From contig JAEWST010000027.1 of the NCBI GenBank assembly GCA_023398105.1, positions 1-64,000 of the forward strand: a stretch of 64,000 nucleotides of DNA, in the 5' to 3' direction. Made by a program: the position numbers and the translations under genes. The notes below the pieces were generated by a model. It did no database searches. It was not told the origin of the DNA and saw only the letters and a list, made by a program, of their open reading frames with translations. Source of the stretch: Bacillota bacterium (lineage in GTDB: Bacteria > Bacillota > Clostridia > Acetivibrionales > DSM-1351). Shown here in pieces: positions 8,577-17,236 of the stretch. How positions within the stretch are numbered: the stretch's first letter is position 1; each line of letters begins with the position of its first letter.

Positions 8577-8980
8577 AATATATCACCACATTTCACTTAT
8601 CACTTTCATAGTATGTTTATTATTTGTTTTAGTTATTTAAATAATTCAAACTTTTCAAAATAAAAATATTGGTAATTCTAAATGTAGCCATTTGTTTACA
8701 TGAAAATTGACTTAGAACGCAGATTATTGTAAAATTTACAGATAGACAACACTATAAACCAACTTTTATAAAATGACATGATAAATTATATTATTAGCTT
8801 TATTAGTGCTAAAATATCAACTTTACTGAAGTTAAAAGCAAATTTAAACCTTGACTGCGTTCAAAACTATATTAAAACGTGCTTCGTCTAAAAACTGATA
8901 TTTTTATTGGCTATATAATAGAATTTTATAATAAAAGTTTTAGTTAAACTTAATCCAAAAATAATTTATGAGGTGATTGT
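8577..8980. other. Intergenic region between divergent genes
   Basis: About 400 bases, strongly A/T-rich. It should hold promoters for the divergent PRC-barrel and DUF1015 genes, but I found no pair of -35 and -10 boxes good enough to report and no stable hairpin. Confidence 0.4.
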
Positions 8981-10288
8981 ATGAGTAATTCAAATAAAGT
9001 TCTATCCCAATTAGGTGTACATATTCCAAAAATTATGCTTCCCGAGAAGAACACTGATTTTAGCAGCTGGGCAGTTGTTGCCTGTGACCAATATACTTCA
9101 GAGCGAGACTACTGGAAAAATGTAGAAGTTATTACCAACGGAAAGCCATCGACTCTCAGCATTATTTTCCCAGAGGTGTATTTGGAGGACGGTGACAGCG
9201 ACAGCAGAATATCACAAATAAATGAAAATATGAAAAAATACATAGATGATAATGTTATTAGTGAATTGGATAATTGTTTTGTTCTAGTTGACAGAAAGAC
9301 ATCTCATAGTCAGTCTAGAAAGGGCTTAATGGTAGCACTTGATTTGGAATGTTACGACTTTACCAAAGGCTCTAGTACACTAATTAGAGCTACTGAAGGT
9401 ACAGTTATAGAGCGTTTGCCGCCAAGAATTAAAATCCGTCAGAACGCACCTATTGAGTTGCCCCATATAATGGTTCTGATTGACGACCCTAATAAAACAG
9501 TTATTGAGCCCCTTTTTGAAAAATCAGTTAACTTAGAAAAACTGTATGATTTTGAGTTAATGATGGATGGAGGACATATCAAAGGCTATAAAATATCTGA
9601 CGAAGGCGATATCTCTTCCATAGCAAATGCCCTGTCAAAGCTTGCGGAGCAGGATAATTACTGCAAGAAGTACGACATTGACTGTGATAAAGACCTTCTA
9701 TTATTTGCTGTAGGTGATGGAAATCATTCTCTTGCATCAGCAAAAGGACATTGGGAAAATGTAAAGGCGACTCTATCAGCAGAAGATCAACAAAATCATC
9801 CTGCAAGGTTTGCTTTAGTTGAACTTGTGAATGTGCATGATGATGGTCTTGTTTTCGAGCCAATACATAGAGTTTTGTTCAATGTAAATGCTGAAGAGCT
9901 TATAAATGAATTCAGCTCTTTTTACTCAAACAGCTCAAGTGCTGAAAAATGTAATCCAGGTCACACCTTCAAGTACATTACCGAATCAGGCAAAGGTAGC
10001 ATAACAATAAATAGTCCTAAAAGCAATTTAGAAGTTGGAACACTACAGACCTTTCTAGATGGCTATATGAAGGCTCATCCAGAGGTAAAAATTGATTATA
10101 TCCATGGTGATGACGTTGTCACAAAGCTAGGCTCTCAATCTGGCAACATTGGAATTTATCTTCCTCCAATGACTAAAACTGATTTGTTCAAAACAGTTAT
10201 TTTAGATGGTGCTCTTCCTAGAAAAACTTTTTCAATGGGCGAAGCAGAAGAAAAGCGTTTCTATTTAGAGTGTAGAAAAATACGCTAA
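8981..10288 (+). CDS. DUF1015 family protein
   Basis: 435 residues, full length for DUF1015 (DUF1015 family, PF06245). The conserved GDGNHSLASAKGHWE segment is near residue 245, and the N-terminus SSWAVVACDQYTSERDYW is typical. The family is of unknown biochemistry; it is often found with serine-pathway genes in anaerobes, and here serA is 12 kb away. The start ATG has GAGGTGATTGT directly before it. It is the only plus-strand gene in the first 33 kb and is followed by a 19-bp inverted repeat that can terminate transcription. Confidence 0.9.
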   Translation: MSNSNKVLSQLGVHIPKIMLPEKNTDFSSWAVVACDQYTSERDYWKNVEVITNGKPSTLSIIFPEVYLEDGDSDSRISQINENMKKYIDDNVISELDNCFVLVDRKTSHSQSRKGLMVALDLECYDFTKGSSTLIRATEGTVIERLPPRIKIRQNAPIELPHIMVLIDDPNKTVIEPLFEKSVNLEKLYDFELMMDGGHIKGYKISDEGDISSIANALSKLAEQDNYCKKYDIDCDKDLLLFAVGDGNHSLASAKGHWENVKATLSAEDQQNHPARFALVELVNVHDDGLVFEPIHRVLFNVNAEELINEFSSFYSNSSSAEKCNPGHTFKYITESGKGSITINSPKSNLEVGTLQTFLDGYMKAHPEVKIDYIHGDDVVTKLGSQSGNIGIYLPPMTKTDLFKTVILDGALPRKTFSMGEAEEKRFYLECRKIR

Positions 10289-10350
10289 ATCTAAGCTACT
10301 CAATTTATTAATGGTTTGTTGTTAAAATAACTTCATGAGTTAGTACTTGT

Positions 10351-10456
10351 AAGGGCTGTTGCAAAACAACAATTTCTGAATACCAATGACTTATTGTTTG
10401 AATAGTAAGCAGTTAAATCGTTGATATATATTATTGCTTGTTTTGCAACAGCCCTT
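10351..10456. repeat. 106-bp element with perfect 19-bp terminal inverted repeats
   Basis: The left arm 10351-10369 (AAGGGCTGTTGCAAAACAA) is the exact reverse complement of 10438-10456, and five T follow. The 68-bp interior has no ORF. Arms starting GGGCTGTTGCAAAA resemble termini of some insertion sequences, so a MITE is likely. As RNA it would also serve as the terminator of the DUF1015 gene. Confidence 0.75.
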
Positions 10457-10723
10457 TTTGTCGCCATCATTTGTAATTCACTATTTGTATTCTATTTTGG
10501 ATTAATTTCCATATTTTTTTATATTTATACACACAATTATTAGTTATAATTACATTTTTCGCCTTCTACTCTCTACTTTATACATAATTTTCTTTTTTAT
10601 TATTTTTTTTTAAAAATACTATAATGAAAACAGTATAAAGTGTCGATACTTATAAAAGAAGAATATTTTACCAATATTAAATTAAAAATAAATTTTGTGG
10701 TAACCCCTATACACAAACTTCTC

Positions 10724-10758
10724 AAAAAGTCATTGCCTTAAAAAGGCAATGACTTTTT
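10724..10758. terminator. Bidirectional terminator
   Basis: AAAAAGTCATTGCCTT and AAGGCAATGACTTTTT form a perfect 16-bp stem with a 3-nt loop, with A and T runs on both sides. It serves the minus-strand aldo/keto reductase gene and perhaps the plus strand as well. Confidence 0.9.
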
Positions 10759-10797
10759 TGAATAATAAATCATCATTTGCAATTAATATACAGAATA

Positions 10798-11931
10798 TTA
10801 CTTTTTCATTCTGTTTACAAAATCAACCATAGCTTCTGATATTTTAATCTGCTGAGGACAAACATCTTCACAACTGCGACATCCTATACAAGCATTTGGG
10901 TGTTTCTCTTTTGGAATGGGCCCAAGTCTGAATGGTTCTAAGAAACCTCCACCCACAATGCAATCCTCGTTATATAATTCAAGTATTGTTGGAATATCTA
11001 TTTCCTGTGGACAATAAGTTGTACAATAACGGCACGAAGTACATGGAAGAGCCATTGTTTTTACCATATCCTCAACTATTCCTAGTAATGTTTCCATTTC
11101 ATTTTTATTAAGAGGCTTATCTATCTTAAATGTTTCAATATTTTGTTTTAGTTGTTCAAGATTTGACATACCAGAAAGAATCATTTTTACATTTGGTATA
11201 CTTTGTAAGAATCGGAATGCCCAAGCAGGTATACTTTCCTCTGGTCGTAAAGTACTAAGTCTTTCTTTATATTTATCTGCAAGATTTGCAAGTTTTCCGC
11301 CTCGAAGCGGTTCCATTACCCATATTGGAATATTGTTCTCATTTAAGAGTTTCACTATGTCTTCTGCTTTTTGGTATGACCAGTCAAGATAGTTTAGCTG
11401 AACTTGGCAAAACTCCATATGTTCTCCATAAGCATCTAAAAATCTCTTTAAAATATCGTAACTACAATGAATCGAAAGACCTAGATGCTTAATGCGTCCA
11501 TTTCTCTTTTGCTCCATAAGAAAGTCAAAAATACCATATTTCTCATCAAGGTAATGATCTATATTCGCTTCACAAAGATTATGGAATAAATAAAAATCAA
11601 AATATTTCATCCCTGTTTTTTCAAGCTGCTTTTCAAATATCTCTTTTACTTTGGTCATATTCGACAAATCGTAGCCAGGAAATTTTGTAGCAATATAATA
11701 GCTGTCACGTGGATACTTTGCAAGTACTTTTCCCATAATAATTTCTGACTGCCCATTATGATATCCCCATGCAGTATCGTAGTAATTGACACCCTGTTCC
11801 ATTGCATAAGCAACCATTTCTGCTGTTGCGGCTTCATCAATTTCTGCATCACTTCCATTTATAACTGGCAATCTCATTGCTCCCATTCCAAGAGCGGATA
11901 ATTTTTTATCCTGAAAATCTTTGTATATCAT
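10798..11931 (-). CDS. Aldo/keto reductase with C-terminal ferredoxin-like domain
   Basis: NAD(P)H-linked oxidoreductase of 377 residues. Residues 1-270 form the aldo/keto reductase barrel, with the catalytic tyrosine in YYDTAWGYHNG (about residue 57) and the lysine/histidine segments IATKFPG and YLFHNLC. The C-terminus carries two 4Fe-4S motifs: CTSCRYCTTYCP (about 290) and CIGCRSCEDVCP (about 347). This fused form is common in anaerobes, and physiological substrates are mostly unknown. Two ATG codons lie in tandem; the second is five bases after AGGAGG and is preferred over the first, which is two bases away. Monocistronic by position. Confidence 0.9.
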   Translation of the reverse strand: MIYKDFQDKKLSALGMGAMRLPVINGSDAEIDEAATAEMVAYAMEQGVNYYDTAWGYHNGQSEIIMGKVLAKYPRDSYYIATKFPGYDLSNMTKVKEIFEKQLEKTGMKYFDFYLFHNLCEANIDHYLDEKYGIFDFLMEQKRNGRIKHLGLSIHCSYDILKRFLDAYGEHMEFCQVQLNYLDWSYQKAEDIVKLLNENNIPIWVMEPLRGGKLANLADKYKERLSTLRPEESIPAWAFRFLQSIPNVKMILSGMSNLEQLKQNIETFKIDKPLNKNEMETLLGIVEDMVKTMALPCTSCRYCTTYCPQEIDIPTILELYNEDCIVGGGFLEPFRLGPIPKEKHPNACIGCRSCEDVCPQQIKISEAMVDFVNRMKK

Positions 11932-12123
11932 CATGTCCTCCTTTTGAGTGTTTAAACATTTCTATAGATTTTTCCTGCCTGATACACTTCATATTGCACT
12001 AATATAATTATAATATCAGAAATTTCATAGAGATGAAAATAAAACATTTTCAAATACTATATTTTATATATCAAATTATGATAAAAAAAGGATATACAAT
12101 TAATAATAACAAATAATGAACTC

Positions 12124-12162
12124 TACTTATAGAAGTGGGGGACATTTTCTTGCCTCGTTATA
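12124..12162 (+). repeat. Truncated end of the ~155-bp structured repeat
   Basis: TTATAGAAGTGGGGGAC and TTTTCTTGCCTCGTTATA match the right end of the full copies. The left ~115 bases are missing. The repeat end abuts the stop codon of the SGNH hydrolase gene with no base between them. Confidence 0.8.
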
Positions 12163-14781
12163 TTACAGTGCTTCAATGATCAATTTTTTCAATCCATCAA
12201 TGATTGCATTACTGTATAAAACTTCACCAGCCTGATCCTGTATGTGAGCATCATCAAACGACCACTTAAGCGATGAACAAGTAACATCAATTTTTGCACC
12301 AGAAACAGGAACATTTTTAATAAATACAAGTTTCAACGGTATGTTTGTAAATGTTTGTGTGCGCTTGCTCCAGTTCTTTGCAATTAATTCAGAGGCTTTA
12401 AGCTCAGGTGCAAATGAATATCCTCTTCCACCATCTATATAACAACCATCACCATATACTTCTACTCCATTTACTTTGACAGAAAAATTTCTAAGACCGT
12501 AGCTTGCATCATTTAGGTCTTTTCCTGAACTTTTTACAAGATTATAACTTGAACTTCCATCTGCTATTGTATTATTTGCAGTATTTAAGTATGCGGTTAA
12601 ATCTTTTTTTTGTGAATACTGCCAGTCAGATAACAAATCATACAACTTTATATGAGTACAATTTTTTATCCTTGCGACATCAGCTATTTTTTCAGGATAC
12701 CCTAATAGTTTTCTGCTCATGTAATTACATAGCCCCGTATCTAAAAGACCTATTTTAACATCAGGATTATAATCCCTTATAGAGTCAATGCACCCTCTAT
12801 ATTCTTTTTCAAAACTATCAAGCCTTCTAATTCTTACATCTTTTCCCGATAAGTCAGCAGGAGAGTTTAAGCCAAACATTCCATTAAATTGTAAAGGTTT
12901 TTTGAATGTAGCAATATGTTTTTTGCTATTCCATGTATCTATAACTCTAGCTTGCATTTCCCTATTATCACCATGATAGTCACCAATAACTAAAATATCA
13001 CCTGCTTTTACATCTTCAAAAGTAACTCCTGTAGGATTAATGGCCAAACTTCTACTTGTTGCATTTGCAATTTTTAACACACTTGTTTCTATTGTGTAAT
13101 TATCAATTCCTACATAAGAACAGGTTTTCAACCAAAGTGTTGTAAGCCTTCTAACTTGAGCCTCTTTTAACCCTTTAATTGTTCTGTAAGCTACAAACGA
13201 GCAATCCCAATCATCATTTGTACCACTTTCAAATATTACAATATCAGGATTAAATCCCATCAAATCAGGAATTCCTTTTATTTTTTTGTTATTCAATAAT
13301 TTTTTCGATTTACTGCCTCCTATTCCAGCATTCATAATATGATGAAATCTATTTGTTGCAAAGTTTATGATAAAAGACGGCATTCCTGTAGCTACTCTAG
13401 CGTCTAGACTCTTTACTTTAAACTTAATGTTTCGCATTTTATTATCTGTAAACTTCCATGTTTTAACCGCTCTTGGGTCAGTATATCTAAAATCTAATCC
13501 TGTCGCTAATTGTTTTGGGTTTCCTATGTCATTTTCGTCACCATAGCTATTTTCTAATGGACTATTAATCCCTACTGCAGCCTCTCCAATTGTTGTCTTT
13601 GCATAAAGTATATTTTCACCATAACTAAAATCAACTGCTATCTTTACTCCATCTGCTGGAGCTTTTGAAAATAATACATAATGATGTACCTCTGTATTCT
13701 CAGTAGCATTAGTGCTATATTTACGAATAATCATATAATCATTTCCAACAGGCATTGAAGCTTTATAGCCTTGAGTATTAATAGCACCAATTTTAGTCAC
13801 ACCATCTATTTTTACAGTATGTCCATACGTGAAGGCTCTTCCTAAATCAAACATTGCTGTTTTTCCATCTCCAGTAAACTTTTTCTGTTCTTTACCATTA
13901 GGTTCTTCATTGTATGTGCTAAATGAATCATATAATATATCGTCTACATATAATTCAATTATAGCTGCACCTGCATTATCACGTTCTTTGCAATATGATA
14001 TAGACAGCTCATTTCCTGACAACTTAAAATCTACTGTACTATCTATGCCAGACAGTTTTGTTGCTGTTCCTTTATAGAGCTTTTTATTAGATATAATTGT
14101 TTTTGTCCCTACATATGTCATGTTATTATGCATAGTTGTATCAGCCAATTCAGTTCTTAAGTAATCATCTACATGACCTACATAACTAGCATCTAAGAAT
14201 CCATCTCCCCATGTAATGCTACTTCCTACAAATGCAATTCTTAAATTTTTCTCGATTCTGTTGGAAATTGATAAAGACTTTAATTCACCTTGTACTTCAT
14301 TAGGCAAAACATCTTCGCCCTTATATTCTTCATATTCTGTACATGTATTTCCAATCTCAAATTGAAGAGTTGCAACTCTAGTTGAAATCACAGCTACTCT
14401 TACATATTCAGCATTACTTGGGGTTTTTATTGCCACTTCACCCTTTACAGAAATTTGGCTTAAAAAGCCTTTGTTATAATCAAAGTAATTAATAAGTATT
14501 GTTTTATTACTTATATATTCAGTGTTTGGCTTTATAGGTATAAAGTCACTAACAGAATAAGTAGCATTATCTACTACATTGCCGTTTCTCAATGCTTTTT
14601 GATTTATTACAGTATTTTTATTAAATAAGTTTTTGCTATTAGCCTCTTGTGATAATGATATATTTTCTAAGCTTAAAGAATCAGATGGTTTATTTGCAAC
14701 ATTAAACTTGATGACAGCAAAAACAGTAAATGATAATGTCAAGACTATACCAATAATTAAACTAAAAATATATTTCTTCAC
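12163..14781 (-). CDS. Large exported SGNH/GDSL-type hydrolase
   Basis: 872 residues with an N-terminal signal or anchor helix (residues 5-25) and no lipobox, so secreted or membrane-tethered. SGNH esterase blocks are visible: RIAFVGSSITWGDG with the probable nucleophile S188, NAGIGGSKSKK as the glycine block, FESGTNDDW with the asparagine (around residue 515), and FDDAHIQD with D843 and H846 near the C-terminus. The catalytic blocks are spread over more than 650 residues, so large insertions or extra beta-domains lie between them. Residues 50-155 resemble a carbohydrate-binding module of the type seen in surface and phage tail proteins. It starts at GTG with GGGAGG 6 nt upstream. Likely an esterase on cell-wall or plant polysaccharide. 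Both sides carry ends of the same repeat. Confidence 0.75.
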   Translation of the reverse strand: MKKYIFSLIIGIVLTLSFTVFAVIKFNVANKPSDSLSLENISLSQEANSKNLFNKNTVINQKALRNGNVVDNATYSVSDFIPIKPNTEYISNKTILINYFDYNKGFLSQISVKGEVAIKTPSNAEYVRVAVISTRVATLQFEIGNTCTEYEEYKGEDVLPNEVQGELKSLSISNRIEKNLRIAFVGSSITWGDGFLDASYVGHVDDYLRTELADTTMHNNMTYVGTKTIISNKKLYKGTATKLSGIDSTVDFKLSGNELSISYCKERDNAGAAIIELYVDDILYDSFSTYNEEPNGKEQKKFTGDGKTAMFDLGRAFTYGHTVKIDGVTKIGAINTQGYKASMPVGNDYMIIRKYSTNATENTEVHHYVLFSKAPADGVKIAVDFSYGENILYAKTTIGEAAVGINSPLENSYGDENDIGNPKQLATGLDFRYTDPRAVKTWKFTDNKMRNIKFKVKSLDARVATGMPSFIINFATNRFHHIMNAGIGGSKSKKLLNNKKIKGIPDLMGFNPDIVIFESGTNDDWDCSFVAYRTIKGLKEAQVRRLTTLWLKTCSYVGIDNYTIETSVLKIANATSRSLAINPTGVTFEDVKAGDILVIGDYHGDNREMQARVIDTWNSKKHIATFKKPLQFNGMFGLNSPADLSGKDVRIRRLDSFEKEYRGCIDSIRDYNPDVKIGLLDTGLCNYMSRKLLGYPEKIADVARIKNCTHIKLYDLLSDWQYSQKKDLTAYLNTANNTIADGSSSYNLVKSSGKDLNDASYGLRNFSVKVNGVEVYGDGCYIDGGRGYSFAPELKASELIAKNWSKRTQTFTNIPLKLVFIKNVPVSGAKIDVTCSSLKWSFDDAHIQDQAGEVLYSNAIIDGLKKLIIEAL

Positions 14782-14934
14782 AAAATGCCTCCCGAAAATT
14801 GATATAGGTACACTATAAAGGCAAACAGAATAAAAGCAACTTTTTTAATCGAACTACACACTTCCACAATGACAATCTCTTTTTAACAGTATTGTCGTTT
14901 TATCGTAAGAGTTTCTTGTTTATGCTCGTGCGGT

Positions 14935-14948
14935 TGCCTCGTTATACT
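14935..14948 (+). repeat. Remnant of the structured-repeat terminus
   Basis: TTGCCTCGTTATA is identical to the terminus of the other copies and has the same orientation as the copy at 12124-12162. Only 13 bases are kept, so chance cannot be excluded, though it is unlikely in a window of this size. Confidence 0.5.
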
Positions 14949-15000
14949 GCATATAAGTAATTCAAACATTTACATTCAGTATTAGTATTTCTAATTACTA

Positions 15001-15060
15001 TATTCAACTTTCCCAGTTGAATTGTAGGTATTTAAACTTATCAATGGAAAGTTGAGTTAC
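15001..15060 (-). repeat. Copy of the imperfect-palindrome repeat family
   Basis: TTCAACTTTCCCAGTTGAA opens the copy and TTATCAATGGAAAGTTGAG closes it. It is the near reverse complement of 6195-6257. The remainder of the 585-bp gap between the SGNH and ABC genes holds the repeat remnant and the terminator listed beside it; I see no gene there. Confidence 0.65.
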
Positions 15061-15273
15061 TATATCAGTAATTTACCCAATATTAATTTTCTTAATTCAT
15101 CTTGAATTAATTCAGACCATTTTTGCACTCCCTATAATACTTAAAATCACAGCACTTGCCTCTCCTTGGACAAAGTTACATCTCAATAGTCTCATGTGTA
15201 GGTGTCGATTTCTTTGACGGTTACACGATTACGTTAAAGTTTGTCAATTTACTCTTATTCTCTACTCTTACAA

Positions 15274-15314
15274 AAAGACTGCTACTTGTTTGTTTTACAA
15301 GTAACAGTCTTTTC
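15274..15314 (-). terminator. Terminator of the ABC exporter operon
   Basis: On the minus strand AAAAGACTGTTACTTGT and ACAAGTAGCAGTCTTTT form a 17-bp stem with one mismatch and a 7-nt loop, ending in five T. Confidence 0.9.
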
Positions 15315-15367
15315 ACTTCAACAATAACCTAAGTTAGTTTTCAACTATAGCTCTGCCATAATTATTT

Positions 15368-17236
15368 CTACGAAGCCTCACCAGTCTCAAACTGGCTGTT
15401 ATACAATGAAGCATAGAAACCCTTTGCTGACAGTAATTCTTCATGCGTTCCCTGTTCTGCTATATCTCCATCCTTCATAACTAATATCAAATCTGCATCT
15501 CTTATTGTTGATAACCTGTGCGCTATTATAAAGCTTGTTCTATTTTGCATCAGATGTTCCATTGCCTTCTGAATAAGCACCTCTGTTCGGGTATCAACCG
15601 AGCTGGTTGCCTCATCAAGAATCAGAATTTTAGGGTCTGACAAAATAGCACGAGCTATTGTTAAAAGCTGCTTTTGCCCTTGAGATACATTACTTGCCTC
15701 TTCGTTTAGCACCATATTATAGCCGTCTGGAAGTGTTTTGATAAAATGGTGAGCATGAGCTGCCTTTGCAGCTTTGATAACTTCTTCATCAGTAGCATCA
15801 ATTCTACCATATCTGATATTCTCCATAATTGTTCCATTAAACAACCAAGTGTCTTGAAGCACCATGCCAAACAAATCACGCAGTTGGTCTCTTTTAAAAT
15901 CCGAAACATTGTTTCCATCAATATAAATATCTCCGCTATTAAGTTCATAAAAACGCATTAGCAGCTTTACCATTGTTGTCTTTCCAGCACCTGTAGGACC
16001 TACGATTGCCACTCTTTGTCCCTGCTTAATATGAGCCGAGAAATTTTTAATTATTATACTTTCAGTATTATATCCAAAGTGAACATTTTTAAATTCTACT
16101 TCTCCTTTTATTCCCTCAGTAACAACAGGCTTCTCTATATCCTCCATTTCCTCTTGCTCTTCTAAAAACTCAAATACTCTTTCTGCTGCCGCTGCAGTTG
16201 ACTGTAAGACATTAGCAACCTGTGCAACCTGACCAAGAGGCTGTGAAAACTGTCTTACATATTGAACAAATGCCAAAATATCTCCCACCTCAATGGTTTT
16301 TTTAATTGCCAGCCAGCCTCCAAGAATTGATACCATTACATACCCAAGATTTCCCACAAAGAATATTATTGGCATCATCAGTCCTGACAAAAACTGTGAT
16401 TTCCATGCAGATGTATAGAGCGTATTATTTAGCTGGTCAAAGGTTTCAACTGCTTTTTTTTCTCCATTAAAAGCTTTCATTATGGTATGTCCGCTAAATA
16501 CTTCTTCTACATGACCATTTACGTGCCCTAAATACTCCTGCTGTGATTTGAAATATTTCTGCGACTTCCTTACGATTACTGATATAAAAATTACAGACAA
16601 TGGCAAAATCAGTATTGATGCCAACGTCATTAACCAGCTGATAGAAAGCATCATTATCAGTATTCCTATGAGCATAGTTATTGATGTAATAATCTGAGAC
16701 AAGCTTTGATTGAGTGTTTGACTAACTGTGTCAACATCATTTGTAACCCTTGATAAAACTTCACCATGTGTCATTTTATCAAAATATTTAAGAGGCATAC
16801 GATTTATTTTTTCAGAAATTTCTTTTCTTAATCTATAGGACAGTTTTTGAGCAACACCTGCCATTGTATATCCTTGAATAAATGCAAATAAAGAGCTGAT
16901 GGCATATAGTCCTGCCAGCAGTAATAATTTTTCTCCTATATAAACAAAGTCTATTCCCGTTCCCTCTCCACTAACCTTGCCAATCAGGCCTTCAAATATG
17001 CTTGTAGTTACATTTCCAAGAATTTTAGGACCAGCTATTGAAAAAGCAGCACTGCCAATTGCTAATATTAAAGCAATAATAATAGCTGGCATATAGGGCT
17101 TCATATAAGTAAGTAGCTTTTTTATTGTTTCTTTAAAATTTTTCGCTTTTTCGGTTTGTGCTCCCATTGGATCACCCTTGCCATGTCCATGCCCTTTATC
17201 ACTCCTAGGCGGTTTTTTTTCAGAATATTTACTCAC
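15368..17236 (-). CDS. ABC exporter subunit, permease-ATPase fusion
   Basis: 622 residues in the type IV exporter (MDR) layout. A His/Gly-rich cytoplasmic head (GHGHGKGD) precedes six transmembrane helices (about residues 45-340) and one nucleotide-binding domain. Walker A is GPTGAGKTT (413-421), Walker B ends in the catalytic E542 (ILILDEATS), and the H-loop is IIAHRLST. The signature is altered to NVSQGQ (516-521). The start is GTG, overlapping the stop of the upstream subunit by 4 bp, with AGGAGG 7 nt before it. It pairs with the 737-residue subunit as a heterodimer of the LmrCD/TM287-288 kind. Substrate unknown: drugs, lipids or peptides are all possible. Confidence 0.93.
   Translation of the reverse strand: MSKYSEKKPPRSDKGHGHGKGDPMGAQTEKAKNFKETIKKLLTYMKPYMPAIIIALILAIGSAAFSIAGPKILGNVTTSIFEGLIGKVSGEGTGIDFVYIGEKLLLLAGLYAISSLFAFIQGYTMAGVAQKLSYRLRKEISEKINRMPLKYFDKMTHGEVLSRVTNDVDTVSQTLNQSLSQIITSITMLIGILIMMLSISWLMTLASILILPLSVIFISVIVRKSQKYFKSQQEYLGHVNGHVEEVFSGHTIMKAFNGEKKAVETFDQLNNTLYTSAWKSQFLSGLMMPIIFFVGNLGYVMVSILGGWLAIKKTIEVGDILAFVQYVRQFSQPLGQVAQVANVLQSTAAAAERVFEFLEEQEEMEDIEKPVVTEGIKGEVEFKNVHFGYNTESIIIKNFSAHIKQGQRVAIVGPTGAGKTTMVKLLMRFYELNSGDIYIDGNNVSDFKRDQLRDLFGMVLQDTWLFNGTIMENIRYGRIDATDEEVIKAAKAAHAHHFIKTLPDGYNMVLNEEASNVSQGQKQLLTIARAILSDPKILILDEATSSVDTRTEVLIQKAMEHLMQNRTSFIIAHRLSTIRDADLILVMKDGDIAEQGTHEELLSAKGFYASLYNSQFETGEAS

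Noticed and set aside
11655..11858. 67-codon minus-strand frame inside the aldo/keto reductase gene
   Set aside because: Alternative frame within a conserved coding region; no independent start signal.
15205..15242. Imperfect dyad CTTTGACG...CGTTAAAG downstream of the ABC operon
   Set aside because: One mismatch, no promoter near it and no gene starting beside it; too weak to call an operator.
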